This document shows, in pieces, positions 39,822-51,462 of a DNA stretch of 64,000 bases (position 1 is its first letter; each line of letters begins with the position of its first letter). A program made the position numbers and the translations under genes. Where the stretch lies: assembly GCF_001640365.1 (NCBI RefSeq), contig NZ_LWMI01000012.1, forward strand, positions 1 to 64,000, given 5' to 3'. The stretch is from Candidatus Arsenophonus triatominarum. Lineage in GTDB: Bacteria; Pseudomonadota; Gammaproteobacteria; Enterobacterales; Enterobacteriaceae. Under the pieces are notes generated by a model. The model worked only from the letters and a program-made list of their open reading frames with translations. It was not told the DNA's origin and searched no databases.

Positions 39822-40451
39822 ATGACAAATCTGCAGCATAAAAAGACCAAATCAAAACAATATCATGACAAAAATAGCGCAAATTTTGTCAAACATACGA
39901 TTAATTCACGCAAAATATTACTCTTTAATAAACCGTTCGATGTATTGTCACAATTAACTGACCAAATTGGTCGGTAGACATTAAAAAATTATATTCCTAT
40001 CACCAATGTCCATGCTGCAGGACGTTTAGATCGCGATAGTGAGGGTCTATTGATACTCACTAATGATGGCAAATTACAAGCAAATTGACTCAACCAAACA
40101 ATAAAATGAAAAAAATTTACTATGTGCAAGTTGCAGGTATACCGGAATCAACCGCATTACAAAAATTTTGTCACGGTTTACTATTTAAAGATGGTATGAG
40201 CAAGCCAGCAAAAGCTGAACTTGTGGCTGAACCCGACTGGCTTTGGCCACGTCATCCTTCCTATACGCATAAGAAAAAATATTCCAACCTGTTGGCTAAA
40301 AATTACCTTATCGGAAAGCCGCAATCGACAAATACATCGTATGACCGCCAACATAGGGTTTCCAACCTTACGATTGATTCGCTATAGTATGGCTAATATT
40401 CAATTAGGTAGCTTACAGCCCGGTGAGTGGAAGGAGGTCGATCTTGTTTAA
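39822..40451 (+). pseudogene. rluE: 23S rRNA pseudouridine synthase RluE, decayed
   Basis: Pieces match E. coli RluE in order: RKILLFNKPFDVLSQLTDQI, then a TAG where a Lys codon is expected, [25 protein letters not shown] (with the catalytic Asp), a frame change after LQA, LTQPNN and IYYVQVAGIPE, a further shift near 40255, then [20 protein letters not shown] and the C-terminus. RluE makes the pseudouridine at E. coli 23S position 2457. At least one nonsense change and two frameshifts make it non-functional. The end overlaps the nudJ start. Confidence 0.9.
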
Positions 40452-40893
40452 ACCACACGTTACGGTTGCTAACGTCGTTCACGTTAAAGGTAAGTTTTTA
40501 ATTGTAGAAGAAATTATTAATAATAAATCAGTCTGGAATCAACCTGCGGGACATTTAGAAGCTAACGAAACTATTTTTGCTGCCGCGAGCCGCGAGCTAT
40601 ATGAGGAAACCGGTATTAATGCACTTCCCCAGCAATTAATAAAAATTCATCAATGGATAGCCCCAGATGGCTGTGCTTTCCTGCGGTTTCTTTTTTTGAT
40701 TGAACTGGATGGGATGCCTAAAACCTCTCCACAAGATAATGATATCCACCAATGTTTATGGCTTACTGCTGATGAAATATTATCCAGTCCATGCCTCCGC
40801 TCGCCTTTAGTAGCAGAAAGCATCCGCTGCTTTATCAGTCAAGAATTTTTCCCGTTAACATTAATCGACCCTTATCAATTTCATACCGGCTAA
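40444..40893 (+). CDS. nudJ: Nudix phosphatase NudJ
   Basis: 149 residues. The Nudix box is intact: [23 protein letters not shown] with the REXXEE core. It matches E. coli NudJ along its length ([47 protein letters not shown]). E. coli NudJ hydrolyses nucleoside tri- and diphosphates and HMP pyrophosphate. I chose TTG at 40444 as the start: it aligns with the family N-terminus and has AAGGAGG just upstream. It overlaps the end of the decayed rluE by 8 bases and precedes mnmA. Confidence 0.93.
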   Translation: MFKPHVTVANVVHVKGKFLIVEEIINNKSVWNQPAGHLEANETIFAAASRELYEETGINALPQQLIKIHQWIAPDGCAFLRFLFLIELDGMPKTSPQDNDIHQCLWLTADEILSSPCLRSPLVAESIRCFISQEFFPLTLIDPYQFHTG

Positions 40894-40982
40894 GAGAGAT
40901 TAATCCTTATGCTACTATGGTGCAACTTGCCACTGCATGTTAAAATATTTGTGTTTATGTTTACCCGCAATGAGATTTATTC

Positions 40983-42092
40983 ATGTCAGATAGCCAGTTA
41001 AAAAAAGTCATCGTTGGTATGTCCGGTGGCGTTGACTCATCCGTATCCGCTTACCTATTGAAACAACAAGGTTATCAGGTTGCCGGTCTATTCATGAAAA
41101 ACTGGGAAGAAGACGATAATGATGAGTATTGCTCAGCAGCTACCGATCTTGCCGACGCGCAATCGGTATGCGATAAACTCGATATAGAACTGCATACCGT
41201 TAATTTTTCTGCCGAATATTGGGACAATGTTTTTGCCCATTTTCTTGCTGAGTATAAAGCTGGCCGCACACCGAATCCCGATATTCTATGTAATAAAGAA
41301 ATTAAATTTAAAGCATTTCTAGAATTTGCGGCGCAAGATCTGGCAGCAGACTATATTGCCACCGGCCACTACACTCGACGCAAAACCGTTTATGGTCGCA
41401 ATCAATTATTGCGTAGTTTGGATAACAACAAAGATCAGAGCTATTTTCTTTATGCGTTGGATCAAGCTCAACTAGCACAAAGTCTTTTTCCAATCGGTGA
41501 ACTGGAAAAATCAGCCGTTCGCCGTATCGCTGAGGACGTTGGTTTAATTACCGCCAAAAAAAAAGACTCAACAGGAATTTGTTTTATTGGTGAACGTAAG
41601 TTTCGCGACTTCCTCGCTCGCTATCTGCCGGCTAAACCAGGTGCAATTATAACAGTTGATGGCAAAATTTTAGGTGAACATACAGGTTTAATGTATCATA
41701 CGTTGGGTCAACGTAAAGGATTAGGTATTGGTGGTGTAAAAGAAGCTAACGACGATCCGTGGTATGTTGTCGATAAAGATATCAAAAATAATCAGCTAAT
41801 TGTTGCCCAAGGCCATAACCACCCACGTTTGATGTCCACAGGACTTATCGTCCAACAAATCCATTGGATTAATCCACCAGCGTTAAGCGAAACCAATCAA
41901 TGTACAGTTAAAACCCGTTATCGACAACCAGATATCCCCTGCACAATTAAGCCACTTAGTGACAATGAAATCGCCGTGCAATTTGACTACCCTATTGCAG
42001 CCGTTACACCCGGCCAATCAGCAGTTTTTTATCAAGGTGAAATTTGTTTAGGTGGTGGCGTTATTAAAACACGTATTCAGGAGTCAATGTGA
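40983..42092 (+). CDS. mnmA: tRNA-specific 2-thiouridylase MnmA
   Basis: 369 residues, full length. PP-loop ATP-binding motif [10 protein letters not shown] at residues 14-23; catalytic Cys103 ([12 protein letters not shown]) and Cys200 ([13 protein letters not shown]). Also [13 protein letters not shown] and a C-terminal barrel. It activates U34 of tRNA-Lys, -Glu and -Gln and inserts sulfur relayed through TusE. It overlaps hflD by an ATGTGAGC junction (start GTG at 42089), so the two are coupled, as in E. coli. Confidence 0.97.
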   Translation: MSDSQLKKVIVGMSGGVDSSVSAYLLKQQGYQVAGLFMKNWEEDDNDEYCSAATDLADAQSVCDKLDIELHTVNFSAEYWDNVFAHFLAEYKAGRTPNPDILCNKEIKFKAFLEFAAQDLAADYIATGHYTRRKTVYGRNQLLRSLDNNKDQSYFLYALDQAQLAQSLFPIGELEKSAVRRIAEDVGLITAKKKDSTGICFIGERKFRDFLARYLPAKPGAIITVDGKILGEHTGLMYHTLGQRKGLGIGGVKEANDDPWYVVDKDIKNNQLIVAQGHNHPRLMSTGLIVQQIHWINPPALSETNQCTVKTRYRQPDIPCTIKPLSDNEIAVQFDYPIAAVTPGQSAVFYQGEICLGGGVIKTRIQESM

Positions 42093-42715
42093 GCAAAAAT
42101 TTTTATGATATTACTCTTGCATTTGCCGGTATTTGCCAAGCATGCCGTCTAGTTCAACAATTGGCTCATGAAGGTAAAATTGACGATAATACGGCAGAAG
42201 TGATGATTAATAGTACACTAAATATTAATCAAACATCCACATTAGCGGTTTATGGCAATAGCGAGGCAAATCTTCGTGTTGGTTTAAATACTTTACTTGC
42301 TATACTTACCGCTTCAAGTAATACGCTTTCCTCCGATTTAACCCGCTACTTATTAAGTCTCATTGGCTTAGAACGCCGACTAAGAAAAAATCTATCGGCT
42401 AGTGATGAACTTAAACGACGTATTGAATTACTTCAACAGCAAAAAAATTATTTTGAACCTATGTCCAGTGGTATTTTCAATGCGCTGGCAGGTATTTATG
42501 TGGATATTATTAGCCCTATTGGCCCGCGTATTCAGGTAACGGGTTCTCCTGACATGCTGCAAAATAGCGCGATACAAGCTAAAGTACGCGCATTACTTTT
42601 TACTGGCATTCGTAGCACTGTTCTCTGGCAACAAGTCGGTGGAAGCCGCCTACAATTAATGTTTTCGCGACAACGTTTGATCACTCAAGCAAAAGAAATT
42701 CTTGCTCATTGTTAA
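42089..42715 (+). CDS. hflD: HflD, high-frequency-lysogenisation protein
   Basis: 208 residues, full length. Starts with GTG at 42089, overlapping the mnmA stop. Helical protein matching HflD ([49 protein letters not shown]). It is peripherally associated with the inner membrane; in E. coli it interacts with phage lambda CII and promotes its degradation. It lies between mnmA and purB, the usual enterobacterial order. Confidence 0.95.
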   Translation: MSKNFYDITLAFAGICQACRLVQQLAHEGKIDDNTAEVMINSTLNINQTSTLAVYGNSEANLRVGLNTLLAILTASSNTLSSDLTRYLLSLIGLERRLRKNLSASDELKRRIELLQQQKNYFEPMSSGIFNALAGIYVDIISPIGPRIQVTGSPDMLQNSAIQAKVRALLFTGIRSTVLWQQVGGSRLQLMFSRQRLITQAKEILAHC

Positions 42716-42718
42716 TAA

Positions 42719-44107
<1,389 letters not shown>

Positions 44108-44112
44108 CGTTA

Positions 44113-44150
44113 ATAGGTGAACAATATTGATTGCTCACCTCACTTTTTCG
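44113..44150 (+). terminator. Terminator after purB
   Basis: AGGTGAACAAT pairs with ATTGCTCACCT around a short loop, followed by CACTTTTT. It separates purB from phoP. Confidence 0.7.
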
Positions 44151-44282
44151 TTTAATTAGCCACTCAAACCACATAATTATTTTCTTTTCATTCAGTAATA
44201 TCTTGCCGTCATCCAGCTATCCTTCTAACATAGGATTTATTACTACTTTTTCTAGTAGATTTATTCAGAAATTGAGGTTGTT

Positions 44283-44972
44283 ATGCGGATATTAATTGTA
44301 GAAGATAATGCGCTTTTACGTCACCATCTAACTGTCCAGTTAAAAGAGACCGGTCATCAAGTTGATGCAGCAGCAGATGCTAAAGAAGCCGATTATTTTT
44401 TACAAGAGGGTAATCCCGATATTGCAATTGTTGATTTAGGATTACCGGGTGAAGATGGATTAAGTATGATCAGGCGTTGGCGGCAGGACAACATTAAATT
44501 GCCTATTCTAATATTAACCGCTCGTGAACGCTGGCAAGAAAAAGTGGTTGCCTTAAATAGTGGTGCCGATGATTATGTGACAAAACCTTTTCATCTGGAG
44601 GAGATTTTAGCACGGATTCAAGCATTAATGCGCCGTAACAGCGGACTTGCTTCGCAAATACTTCAACTAGGTGATTTTATTATTGATATGTCACGTAAAG
44701 AATTCACTATTAAAGATAAAAATATCAAACTCACCGCATTTGAATATACTATTTTAGAAACCTTAATGCGTAATAATAGTAAAGTAGTGAGTAAAGAGAC
44801 ATTGATGCGCCAGCTCTATCCGGATGCAGAATTACGCGAAAGTCATACTATTGATGTCTTAATGGGACGATTAAGAAAAAAAATTATGCAAGCGTGGCCT
44901 AATGATGTCATTGTGACAGTTCGTGGGCAAGGTTATCGCTTTGACGCAGAACATTCAAATGATGCTATTTAA
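44283..44972 (+). CDS. phoP: Response regulator PhoP
   Basis: 229 residues, OmpR/PhoB class. Receiver domain residues 1-115 with phospho-acceptor Asp51 ([15 protein letters not shown]), acidic pocket EDN near residue 7 and Lys in [12 protein letters not shown]. The C-terminal winged helix ([43 protein letters not shown]) matches PhoP closely. It controls envelope remodelling and virulence genes in low Mg2+, acid or antimicrobial peptides. I saw no clear PhoP box (two TGTTTA half-sites) upstream; only a GATTTATT repeat at about 44234 and 44258 with wider spacing. Overlaps phoQ. Confidence 0.96.
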   Translation: MRILIVEDNALLRHHLTVQLKETGHQVDAAADAKEADYFLQEGNPDIAIVDLGLPGEDGLSMIRRWRQDNIKLPILILTARERWQEKVVALNSGADDYVTKPFHLEEILARIQALMRRNSGLASQILQLGDFIIDMSRKEFTIKDKNIKLTAFEYTILETLMRNNSKVVSKETLMRQLYPDAELRESHTIDVLMGRLRKKIMQAWPNDVIVTVRGQGYRFDAEHSNDAI

Positions 44973-46431
44973 TTTTTTAAAACGCAAAAAACCCTTTTCG
45001 TTGCGAACACGTTTTTTACTCGCAACTTCAGGGATAATATTGGCATTGACACTCTCATATGGTGCCGTTGCAATCGTTGGCTATTTAGTTAGTTTTGATA
45101 AAACAACCTATACCTTACTACGTAGTCAAAGTAATCTATTTTATAGCTTGGCACAATGGCGTAATAATAAATTAGATATCCATGTTCCAACTGATTTTAC
45201 CTTAAATGCCCCAGCCTTTATTTTAATTTATAATCAACAAGGTGAAATTTTGTGGCGGCAACGCCATATTCCTGCTATTGAAAAAGCCATCGAAAAAGAG
45301 TGGTTAAAAAAGGATGGATTGTACGAATTAGATACCGATTTAAATACCACCCGTGAATTAATTAAAGTCCCACCTAACGGCAGTAAACCGGCGCAAAAAG
45401 TCACTGATATTAAGGATAAATATTCCTCTTTAACTCACTCAGTTTCTGTCAACCACTATCAGGCAACTAAAAATCTGCCGCAACTTACCATTGTTGTAAT
45501 AGATACTTTACCTTTAGATCTACAGAAAACTGGATTAGTTTGGGAATGGTTTGGCTATGTTATATTAGCCAATTTTATCCTGGTTATTCCGATGCTTTGG
45601 CTAGTAACTTCCTGGAGTTTATACCCAATAGAATCATTAAGTTCACAAATAAGTGGCATCGAAAAAGGTGAGCGAGAAGCGCTGGATCAAAATCCGCCAT
45701 TAGAGCTTAGCGGATTAATGCGTAACTTGAATAAGTTACTAGTAAATGAACAAAAACGCTATACCAAATATCGAACTACACTTGCTGATTTAAGCCACAG
45801 CCTAAAAACCCTATTAGCGGTATTACAATCAACCCTCTGTTCTCTGCGCTCAAGCAAACAAATGACCATTGAACAAGCCGAGCCTATCATGCTGGAACAA
45901 ATTGGCCGAATTTCACAACAAATAGGCTATTATTTGCATCGTGCAAGCATACATAGTGAAGATCATTTCGCAATCCGAAAAATTTCTTCAGTCTCTGCCT
46001 TATTAGATAATCTATGCAGTGCCTTAGCCAAAGTGTATCAACAAAAAGGCGTCAATTTGACCCTCGATGTCTCGCCTGAAATCACTTGGATAGGTCAACC
46101 GATAGATTTTATGGAGATTATGGGTAATATTATTGAAAATGCTTGTAAATATTGCCTTGAATTTGTCGAAGTTAGCGCTAGTAGCACTGAAAATTCATTA
46201 ACCATTATCGTCGATGATGATGGTCCTGGTGTTGCTGAAGATAAACGAGATTTGATTTTTTTACGCGGTCAACGTGTTGATACTCTACGGCCAGGACAAG
46301 GTTTGGGGCTCTCTATTGCAGCTGAAATTATTGAACAATATGACGGAGATATTGCTATTACTCATAATCCATTAGGTGGAGCACGCGTGATTGTGACTTT
46401 TAGACAACAATCGCCCATGACAGATAGCTAA
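44962..46431 (+). CDS. phoQ: Sensor histidine kinase PhoQ, with altered sensor and H-box
   Basis: 489 residues from the second of two adjacent ATGs (44959 or 44962), overlapping the phoP stop. Membrane helices at about 16-42 and 195-217 flank a periplasmic sensor domain. HAMP and kinase parts are recognisable: [14 protein letters not shown] with His279, [13 protein letters not shown] (N box), DDDGPGV (G1) and GQGLGLSIA (G2). Two features differ from E. coli: the acidic cluster before THSVSVN that lies over the membrane (EDDDDAE in E. coli) reads DIKDKYSS here, and the H-box Pro (HSLKTP) is Leu284. Loss of ligand sensing with retained signalling has been described for PhoQ of the insect symbiont Sodalis. 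Confidence 0.95.
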   Translation: MLFNFLKRKKPFSLRTRFLLATSGIILALTLSYGAVAIVGYLVSFDKTTYTLLRSQSNLFYSLAQWRNNKLDIHVPTDFTLNAPAFILIYNQQGEILWRQRHIPAIEKAIEKEWLKKDGLYELDTDLNTTRELIKVPPNGSKPAQKVTDIKDKYSSLTHSVSVNHYQATKNLPQLTIVVIDTLPLDLQKTGLVWEWFGYVILANFILVIPMLWLVTSWSLYPIESLSSQISGIEKGEREALDQNPPLELSGLMRNLNKLLVNEQKRYTKYRTTLADLSHSLKTLLAVLQSTLCSLRSSKQMTIEQAEPIMLEQIGRISQQIGYYLHRASIHSEDHFAIRKISSVSALLDNLCSALAKVYQQKGVNLTLDVSPEITWIGQPIDFMEIMGNIIENACKYCLEFVEVSASSTENSLTIIVDDDGPGVAEDKRDLIFLRGQRVDTLRPGQGLGLSIAAEIIEQYDGDIAITHNPLGGARVIVTFRQQSPMTDS

Positions 46432-46475
46432 TAGCACTAACACCATTTTCTTATTTTTAATCTGACAAAATAAAT

Positions 46476-46694
46476 ATGCAAAATAAAATAATTAACCATC
46501 AATTTAATATCAATTGGCCAGATTTCATCAAAAATTATTGGCAAAAACGGCCGTTATTAATTAAACAAGGATTTACTAATTTTATTGATCCTACTTCAGC
46601 TAATGATTTAGCTGGATTAGCAATGGAAGATGACGTGGATAGTCGATTAATTAGCTACCAGGATGGAAGTTGGAATGTCACTCATGGCTCTAGT
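46476..46694 (+). pseudogene. roxA: Ribosomal oxygenase RoxA (YcfD), N-terminal fragment
   Basis: About 71 codons match the N-terminus of the 373-residue E. coli enzyme (NWPDFIKNYWQKRPLLIKQG, TNFIDPTSANDLAGLAMEDD, VDSRLISYQDGSWNVTHG) at the expected place after phoQ. An IS481 fragment begins at about 46695, and the JmjC dioxygenase core, including the metal ligands, is gone. The enzyme hydroxylates an Arg of ribosomal protein L16. Confidence 0.92.
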
Positions 46695-46857
46695 AGTAGT
46701 TCATACTTGATCTGACAGTTACCGGTTATTTATACAGTACCTGTCAGGTTAAATTTGATTTAAATCTTTCTCTCTCCAAAGTTGTTTTCCATCGTGTAAA
46801 GTTGCCATAGGCGTTCGACCGCAACACATTTTTCCTTGATGAGTGCGTTGGTTATTA
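46695..46857 (-). mobile_element. IS481 end fragment
   Basis: Contains the IS481 terminal region (CTTGATCTGACAGTTACCGG) and the last codons of its transposase (GKQLWREKDLNQI). Cut by IS630 copy H. Confidence 0.85.
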
Positions 46858-47738
46858 TAGCTAGGCGACTTAATTTTGATTACAGCATATGTATTAAAAA
46901 CAGGTCATCGATAGTGCATCCTGTTTCCATCTTTTTACGTTTAGCTTGAGACCATTTATGTTCTATAGGATTTAAATCTGGTGAATACACAGGCAAATAT
47001 TCTATCTGGTGTCCTGCGTTTATAATTGCCTGTTCAATATTCTTACCTTTGTGAAAGCTAGCGTTGTCCATAAAAATAACAGAATTTTCAGGAAGTTCTG
47101 GGAGCAATATTTTTGTGATCCAAACATAAAAAACATCACGATTAATATTGCAATCAAATAATCCGATAGCAAAAAGGGTTGTTCCCAATAAAGCGCCAAT
47201 AACATTTGTTCTTCCCTTAGCACCCCAGTTTTTCAGGCCAAAACAACGGTGACCTTTTGGGGAATAGCCGTGAGTTCGTGGAGTGTCATGTGAAAAACCA
47301 CTTTCATCAATAAAAACAACAGATTTATCTTTTTTTTCATACTGTTGTCTTTTTTGCTGATGTGCCAGCCTGTCGCTTTCGTTGGTTTTTGGATGGAATA
47401 GAGTTTTTTTTATAGGTTAATCCCAGCTTTTTAAGGGATTGCCAAATAGCCTTTTTACAAACACCGAATCGCTCTGCCCGTTCCTTTTGGTAAGCATCTG
47501 GATACTGTTCCACATCTTTTGCTAAAGCATTTTTATCGAGCTTCCTCTTACGTGGCGTTGAATTTTTTGGCTCTGGTCGTTTAAGCCAACGTACTAAAGA
47601 CGCTTTTCCAATACGGAATTGTTTCGCAGTTTCTCGAATTGTTAAACCTTCGGCTTTCCTTACAGATATTACTTTACGTCGAAAATCAATTGTATAACTC
47701 ATAACACACCTTGTAATCAAAATTAAGTCGCCTAGCTA
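46858..47738 (-). mobile_element. IS630-family element (copy H), complete
   Basis: TA at 46856-46857 and 47739-47740. Transposase 46880-47702, shared A8 break, one Ala substitution (FGVCKKAIWQ). Flanked by IS481 and IS256 fragments rather than one split gene. Confidence 0.92.
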
Positions 47739-47740
47739 TA

Positions 47741-48097
47741 TCAATATCCTCTGATAATTTTGTCTGATTTTTCTTAATGAGCTGAGGCTCAAAAGCACCT
47801 GACCTGTCTCTGGGCGTTTTCAGTTCAAATTGACCTGATGTCGATTTAACCGTTTTTCGAGTATAGCCATTTTTACGCGTATCGATTGACGTTGTCGATA
47901 GGTAGTGTTCTATTTCTGCCTGCAAGGCAGCTTCGGTCAGCTGTTTTATGAGTGGTGTGAGTATTCCATCCGTACCGAGTAAATTTTTACCTGATTGTAA
48001 TTGCTTCAACGCTTCATCAAAATTAAATGATTGATTTCTCATATGTCATACCTCTTTTTTTGAGTTTAAGATATGACACAGATTTTTGAACACTACC
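47741..48097 (-). mobile_element. IS256-family 5' fragment
   Basis: Encodes the transposase N-terminus (MRNQSFNFDEALKQLQSGKN, IKQLTEAALQAEIEHYL, LKTPRDRSGAFEPQLIKK) and the outer terminal repeat (GACACAGATTTTTGAACACT). The rest of the element is missing beyond IS630 copy H. Confidence 0.85.
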
Positions 48098-48141
48098 AGC
48101 ACATATTAGCGTACCCAAATTAGTTTTGTGCGAAACTCGTG
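48098..48141 (+). mobile_element. IS701-like right terminus
   Basis: TTAGCGTACCCAAATTAG followed by TTTTGTGCGAAACTCGTG, identical to the end at 6440. The first bases of pagP follow directly, and a GTG in this terminus (48128) opens the remaining pagP frame. Confidence 0.8.
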
Positions 48142-48502
48142 TTCCGGATACAATGAAACTCCTTGGGGATTAGCTATTGGAAAATACCGCTTTGATCAAA
48201 ATAGAAATTGGCATTCTATCTATGCTATGGCTTTTGCTGATTCCCATAATAAAGTACAACCCATAGTCGGATATGGATTTCAAAAAATTTGGCGACCAAG
48301 TGAGCTTGATGAATTTCGTATAGGAGCAGGTTTTACACTAAGCGTCACGGCCAGAAATGAATATTGGTATATACCGATCCCATTACCGCTTCCGATTGCT
48401 TCTATTGAATATAAACAATTCTCAATCCAAGCAACATATATTCCTGGAACATATAATAACGGTGATGTATTTTTTGCTTGGACACGCTGGCAATGGCAAT
48501 AA
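48142..48502 (+). pseudogene. pagP: Lipid A palmitoyltransferase PagP, N-terminus lost
   Basis: About 119 codons match the C-terminal two-thirds of PagP: NETPWGLAIGKYRFDQNRNW, HSIYAMAFADSHNKVQPIVG (Asp and Ser of the active site), GAGFTLSVTARNEYWYIP and the C-terminal ATYIPGTYNNGDVFFAWTRW. The signal peptide, the N-terminal helix and the catalytic His are removed by the IS701-like terminus at 48141. An upstream GTG could initiate, but without a signal peptide the product could not reach the outer membrane. PagP is a classic PhoP target that adds palmitate to lipid A and gives resistance to antimicrobial peptides. Confidence 0.9.
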
Positions 48503-48522
48503 ATTTTTAAGTTTTATACTTA

Positions 48523-48545
48523 TACCCTGGTTTAAACCAGGGTAA
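48523..48545. terminator. Bidirectional terminator between pagP and aroP
   Basis: Perfect palindrome ACCCTGGTTTAAACCAGGGT between the two convergent genes. T runs are short. Confidence 0.65.
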
Positions 48546-48560
48546 TTAGTTACTATTTTA

Positions 48561-49922
48561 TCAATTCGCTCTATTTTGTTTTCTAAATTTTGTGAATAAA
48601 AATCCTATCCATAAAAACAGAACCCAAAATGGCATAAGAATAACTGAAATACGAATTCCATCGGTCAGTAAAATGATAACAAAAATAAGAAACAAAAAAA
48701 TTAAACAGAGATAATTACCAAATGGATACCATAATGCTTTGAATTTAGGCTCAATACCTTCTTTTATTTTTACCGCTCTAAATTTTAAATTAGATATACA
48801 AATCGTAATCCAATTAATTACTAAGGTTGTCACAACCAATGATATTAGTAATTCTAGCGCTTTACCATCTAATAAATAATTAATTAAAATACCGCCTGAT
48901 GTTGCTAAAGCTGAAATAGCAATTGAGACAATAGGCACACCACGCTTAGTCACGATATTCAAAAGATGTGGGGCGTTACCTTGTTTTGCTAAACCATAAA
49001 GCATACGACTATTACTATATACTCCACTGTTATAAACTGATAATGCGGCAATTAAAACGACAATATTCAAAGAATTAGAAACAAATTTATCGCCTATGTC
49101 ATGAAAAATAAGCGCAAACGGGCTTTCGCCACTAACTACATTTGTCCAAGGATACAGTGTGAGCAATACAAATAAAGAACCAATATAAAAAATTAAAATA
49201 CGATAAACAACTTGATTAGTCGCTTTAGGAATACTTTGTGTTGGATTTTCCGCTTCCGCCGCTGTTATGCCAACGAGCTCTAATCCACCAAAAGAAAACA
49301 TAATAACTGCCATCGCCATTACCAATCCAGCAATCCCATTAGGAAAGAATCCTCCATATTGCCAAAGATTTGATACCGATGCTTGTGGGCCACCTTTTCC
49401 ACTAATTAATAGATAGCACCCAAAAATAATCATCGCAATAATTGCTAACACCTTGATTATTGCAAACCAAAATTCTGTTTCACCATATAATCGTACATTC
49501 GTAAGATTGATAAGATTGATAGCAATAAAAAAGATTGCAGCTGAAATCCAGGTTGGGATATCCCACCAATATTGCACATAAATACCTGCCGCAGTCAGCT
49601 CAGCCATACCAACAAAAATAAACATTGCCCAATAGTTCCAGCCAGATAAAAAACCAGCAAAAGGGCCCCAATATTTATAAGCAAAGTGACTAAAAGAACC
49701 AGCAACAGGTTCTTCGACAATCATCTCTCCTAATTGACGCATAATCAGGAAAGCAATAAATCCACCTATTGCATAACCTAATAAAACAGATGGTCCCGCC
49801 ATGTTTATGGTTTGTGCAATTCCTAAAAAAAGGCCTGTTCCAACAGCCCCACCAAGTGCAATCAATTGAATATGTCTGTTTTTTAACCCGCGCTTAAGCG
49901 TTTGCCCAACTTCTTCCGCCAT
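48561..49922 (-). CDS. aroP: Aromatic amino acid permease AroP
   Basis: 453 residues with about 12 membrane helices, APC superfamily (AAT group). It follows E. coli AroP closely (GLKNRHIQLIALGGAVGTGL, EEPVAGSFSHFAYKYWGPF, SFGGLELVGITAAEAENP, SVYNSGVYSNSRML). It imports Phe, Tyr and Trp by proton symport across the inner membrane. PheP is a close relative, but the N-terminal half fits AroP better. Intact. A symbiont could use it to take up host aromatic amino acids. Confidence 0.9.
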   Translation of the reverse strand: MAEEVGQTLKRGLKNRHIQLIALGGAVGTGLFLGIAQTINMAGPSVLLGYAIGGFIAFLIMRQLGEMIVEEPVAGSFSHFAYKYWGPFAGFLSGWNYWAMFIFVGMAELTAAGIYVQYWWDIPTWISAAIFFIAINLINLTNVRLYGETEFWFAIIKVLAIIAMIIFGCYLLISGKGGPQASVSNLWQYGGFFPNGIAGLVMAMAVIMFSFGGLELVGITAAEAENPTQSIPKATNQVVYRILIFYIGSLFVLLTLYPWTNVVSGESPFALIFHDIGDKFVSNSLNIVVLIAALSVYNSGVYSNSRMLYGLAKQGNAPHLLNIVTKRGVPIVSIAISALATSGGILINYLLDGKALELLISLVVTTLVINWITICISNLKFRAVKIKEGIEPKFKALWYPFGNYLCLIFLFLIFVIILLTDGIRISVILMPFWVLFLWIGFLFTKFRKQNRAN

Positions 49923-50074
49923 AATTAAACCTTCATTTTATTCTAATTTCCTAATATTTTTATCGATGCAAGGCGCTTAACTAAAGCGCATGTCAAAACT
50001 ATTAATTAGAACATTAATTTTTCTTTAAGCCTGTATTAAATCATTAAATAAGATTAAAACCCTATTAATTTTAG

Positions 50075-50227
50075 TTAAAATGGCAAATAACCAGTTATTT
50101 TACAGATGCCGATGGTAAAATTTCCACCATTTTGATCCTGGTCACAAAAACTGTCTAATGCGACTAAATATAAAAATAAGCAGAGTAAAACGATCAGCGT
50201 CACAATTACTATTTTTTTTATTTTCAA
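50075..50227 (-). CDS. mgrB: MgrB, small membrane inhibitor of PhoQ
   Basis: A 50-codon gene starting with TTG at 50227, with AAAAGGG upstream. N-terminal Lys-rich start (KIKKIVIV), one membrane helix (residues about 6-24) and a periplasmic tail with FCDQDQNGG, then IGICKITGYLPF. E. coli MgrB (47 residues) has the same layout, with CDQD, a Cys pair and a GIC...PW-type end. MgrB is induced by PhoP and binds PhoQ to dampen it; the two Cys are needed. The insertion of about three residues between CDQD and GIC is unusual. It lies about 3.6 kb from phoQ, unlike the E. coli arrangement where the genes are far apart. Confidence 0.85.
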   Translation of the reverse strand: MKIKKIVIVTLIVLLCLFLYLVALDSFCDQDQNGGNFTIGICKITGYLPF

Positions 50228-50576
50228 TATCTAACCCTTTTCATATCTTTAATACCACATGATAAAAAACAATTAATATGTCACTGTATAAAAATCAAGT
50301 CAGTAACTAAAGTAACCATAGCGTCATTGCTGAAATCAATAAAATCTTTTTATTAATTTATTGTACATGCTGTTTGTCAGTTAGCTGCAAAAGTTAAAAA
50401 AAATTATTATAGATAAAAAATGCCTTAAACACCCACTTATAAAGAGATAAACTGATCTTTTTTAAAGATTAACATAAATTTTTATATAAATTATTTAAAC
50501 ATTAAGCTTTAGGACTTTGTCATCCCTAAAAAAAGTTGTGTATACTTCTTTAACCAATAACTAGTATGATATCACA
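50228..50576. other. Intergenic region between mgrB and the AraC-type gene
   Basis: AT-rich, divergent promoters expected. I looked for paired TGTTTA half-sites of a PhoP box on both strands and saw none convincing. Confidence 0.4.
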
Positions 50577-50969
50577 ATGCTACAAGATACCCACTTAGCA
50601 CTTGTTTACGAATTAAGTAAATGGATCGAAGAACACATAGGAAGAATAATCTACCTGGAAGAGCTTGCCGCCTACTCAGGTTATTCTCTTTGGCATATGC
50701 AAAAAATTTTTAAAGAGATCACGGGAATTTCACTTGGTAAATACATTCGGCAACGTCGACTTGCCAAAGCTGTTAATCTTCTGAGAAATAGTTCCAAAGC
50801 CATTTTTGATATTGCGTTGGATTTTGGCTTTGGTTCGCAATCACATTTCACCTATATGTTTCGTAAAGAATTTGGTATCACACCTTACGATTTTCGGCAA
50901 AACCCTAATATTAAATTAGAAATTAAGGAACCACTACATTTAATTTACCAAAAGTCATCAAATATTTAA
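50577..50969 (+). CDS. AraC-family regulator of the MarA/SoxS/Rob type
   Basis: 130 residues consisting almost only of the double helix-turn-helix domain: first helix-turn-helix EELAAYSGYSLWHMQKIFKE, linker and RARRL-like IRQRRLAKAVNLL, second DIALDFGFGSQSHFTYMFRK with EFGITPYDFR. Length and lack of a ligand domain place it with MarA, SoxS, RamA, TetD and PqrA. These bind marbox sites as monomers and raise efflux and stress genes; which member this is cannot be decided. No strong ribosome site is visible. Confidence 0.85.
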   Translation: MLQDTHLALVYELSKWIEEHIGRIIYLEELAAYSGYSLWHMQKIFKEITGISLGKYIRQRRLAKAVNLLRNSSKAIFDIALDFGFGSQSHFTYMFRKEFGITPYDFRQNPNIKLEIKEPLHLIYQKSSNI

Positions 50970-51425
50970 CCAACGGAAATAATATGTTAATCAAACTAGT
51001 AATAACTAACCAAAACTGTAATCAATAATCCATTAAAAAGGATGGTAATTTTAGATGCTAAGGTAAAATGACATAAATCTACAGCTACTTTATTTTAATT
51101 TAGCATCTTTTATTAATGTTCAATATGGGCTCTCTCTTAAGTGCAAATAATTACCATACTATTTATAATAATATATATGCAATAAACTATAAATATAAAA
51201 AATATATAGTTTTCTAACAAAAATATACCAATCCTTGAATAATAATAAATCGAAACTAATATTATAAAAATTAACTATAATACAATACGAAATAAATCTG
51301 CGTTTGACAGATAAAGATTTATAAAAAATATACTATTTTATCAGACTACCGTACTAGATTATTCCATTTTAATTTTGACTCAAATATTTATTAATAAAAA
51401 ATAAAGGGTTAGATGGATATAGCGA
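50970..51425. other. AT-rich intergenic region
   Basis: No gene or repeat recognised over about 450 bp between the AraC-type gene and the symporter gene. Confidence 0.5.
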
Positions 51426-51427
51426 TA

Positions 51428-51456
51428 AAAACCTTCTTATACGAAGGTTTTTATTA
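51428..51456 (-). terminator. Terminator after the symporter gene
   Basis: AAAAACCTTC pairs with GAAGGTTTTT around TTATAC; T or A runs on both sides make it usable from either direction. Confidence 0.75.
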
Positions 51457-51462
51457 TATTAA

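Noticed and set aside
44150-44282. PhoP box ahead of phoP, mgrB and mgtS
   Set aside because: No pair of TGTTTA-like half-sites with the expected spacing was found by eye; only a GATTTATT repeat with wider spacing near 44234 and 44258.
49923-50570. Non-coding gap between aroP and the AraC-type gene
   Set aside because: Rejected as empty: it holds the mgrB gene at 50075-50227, recognised by its CDQD and GIC motifs.
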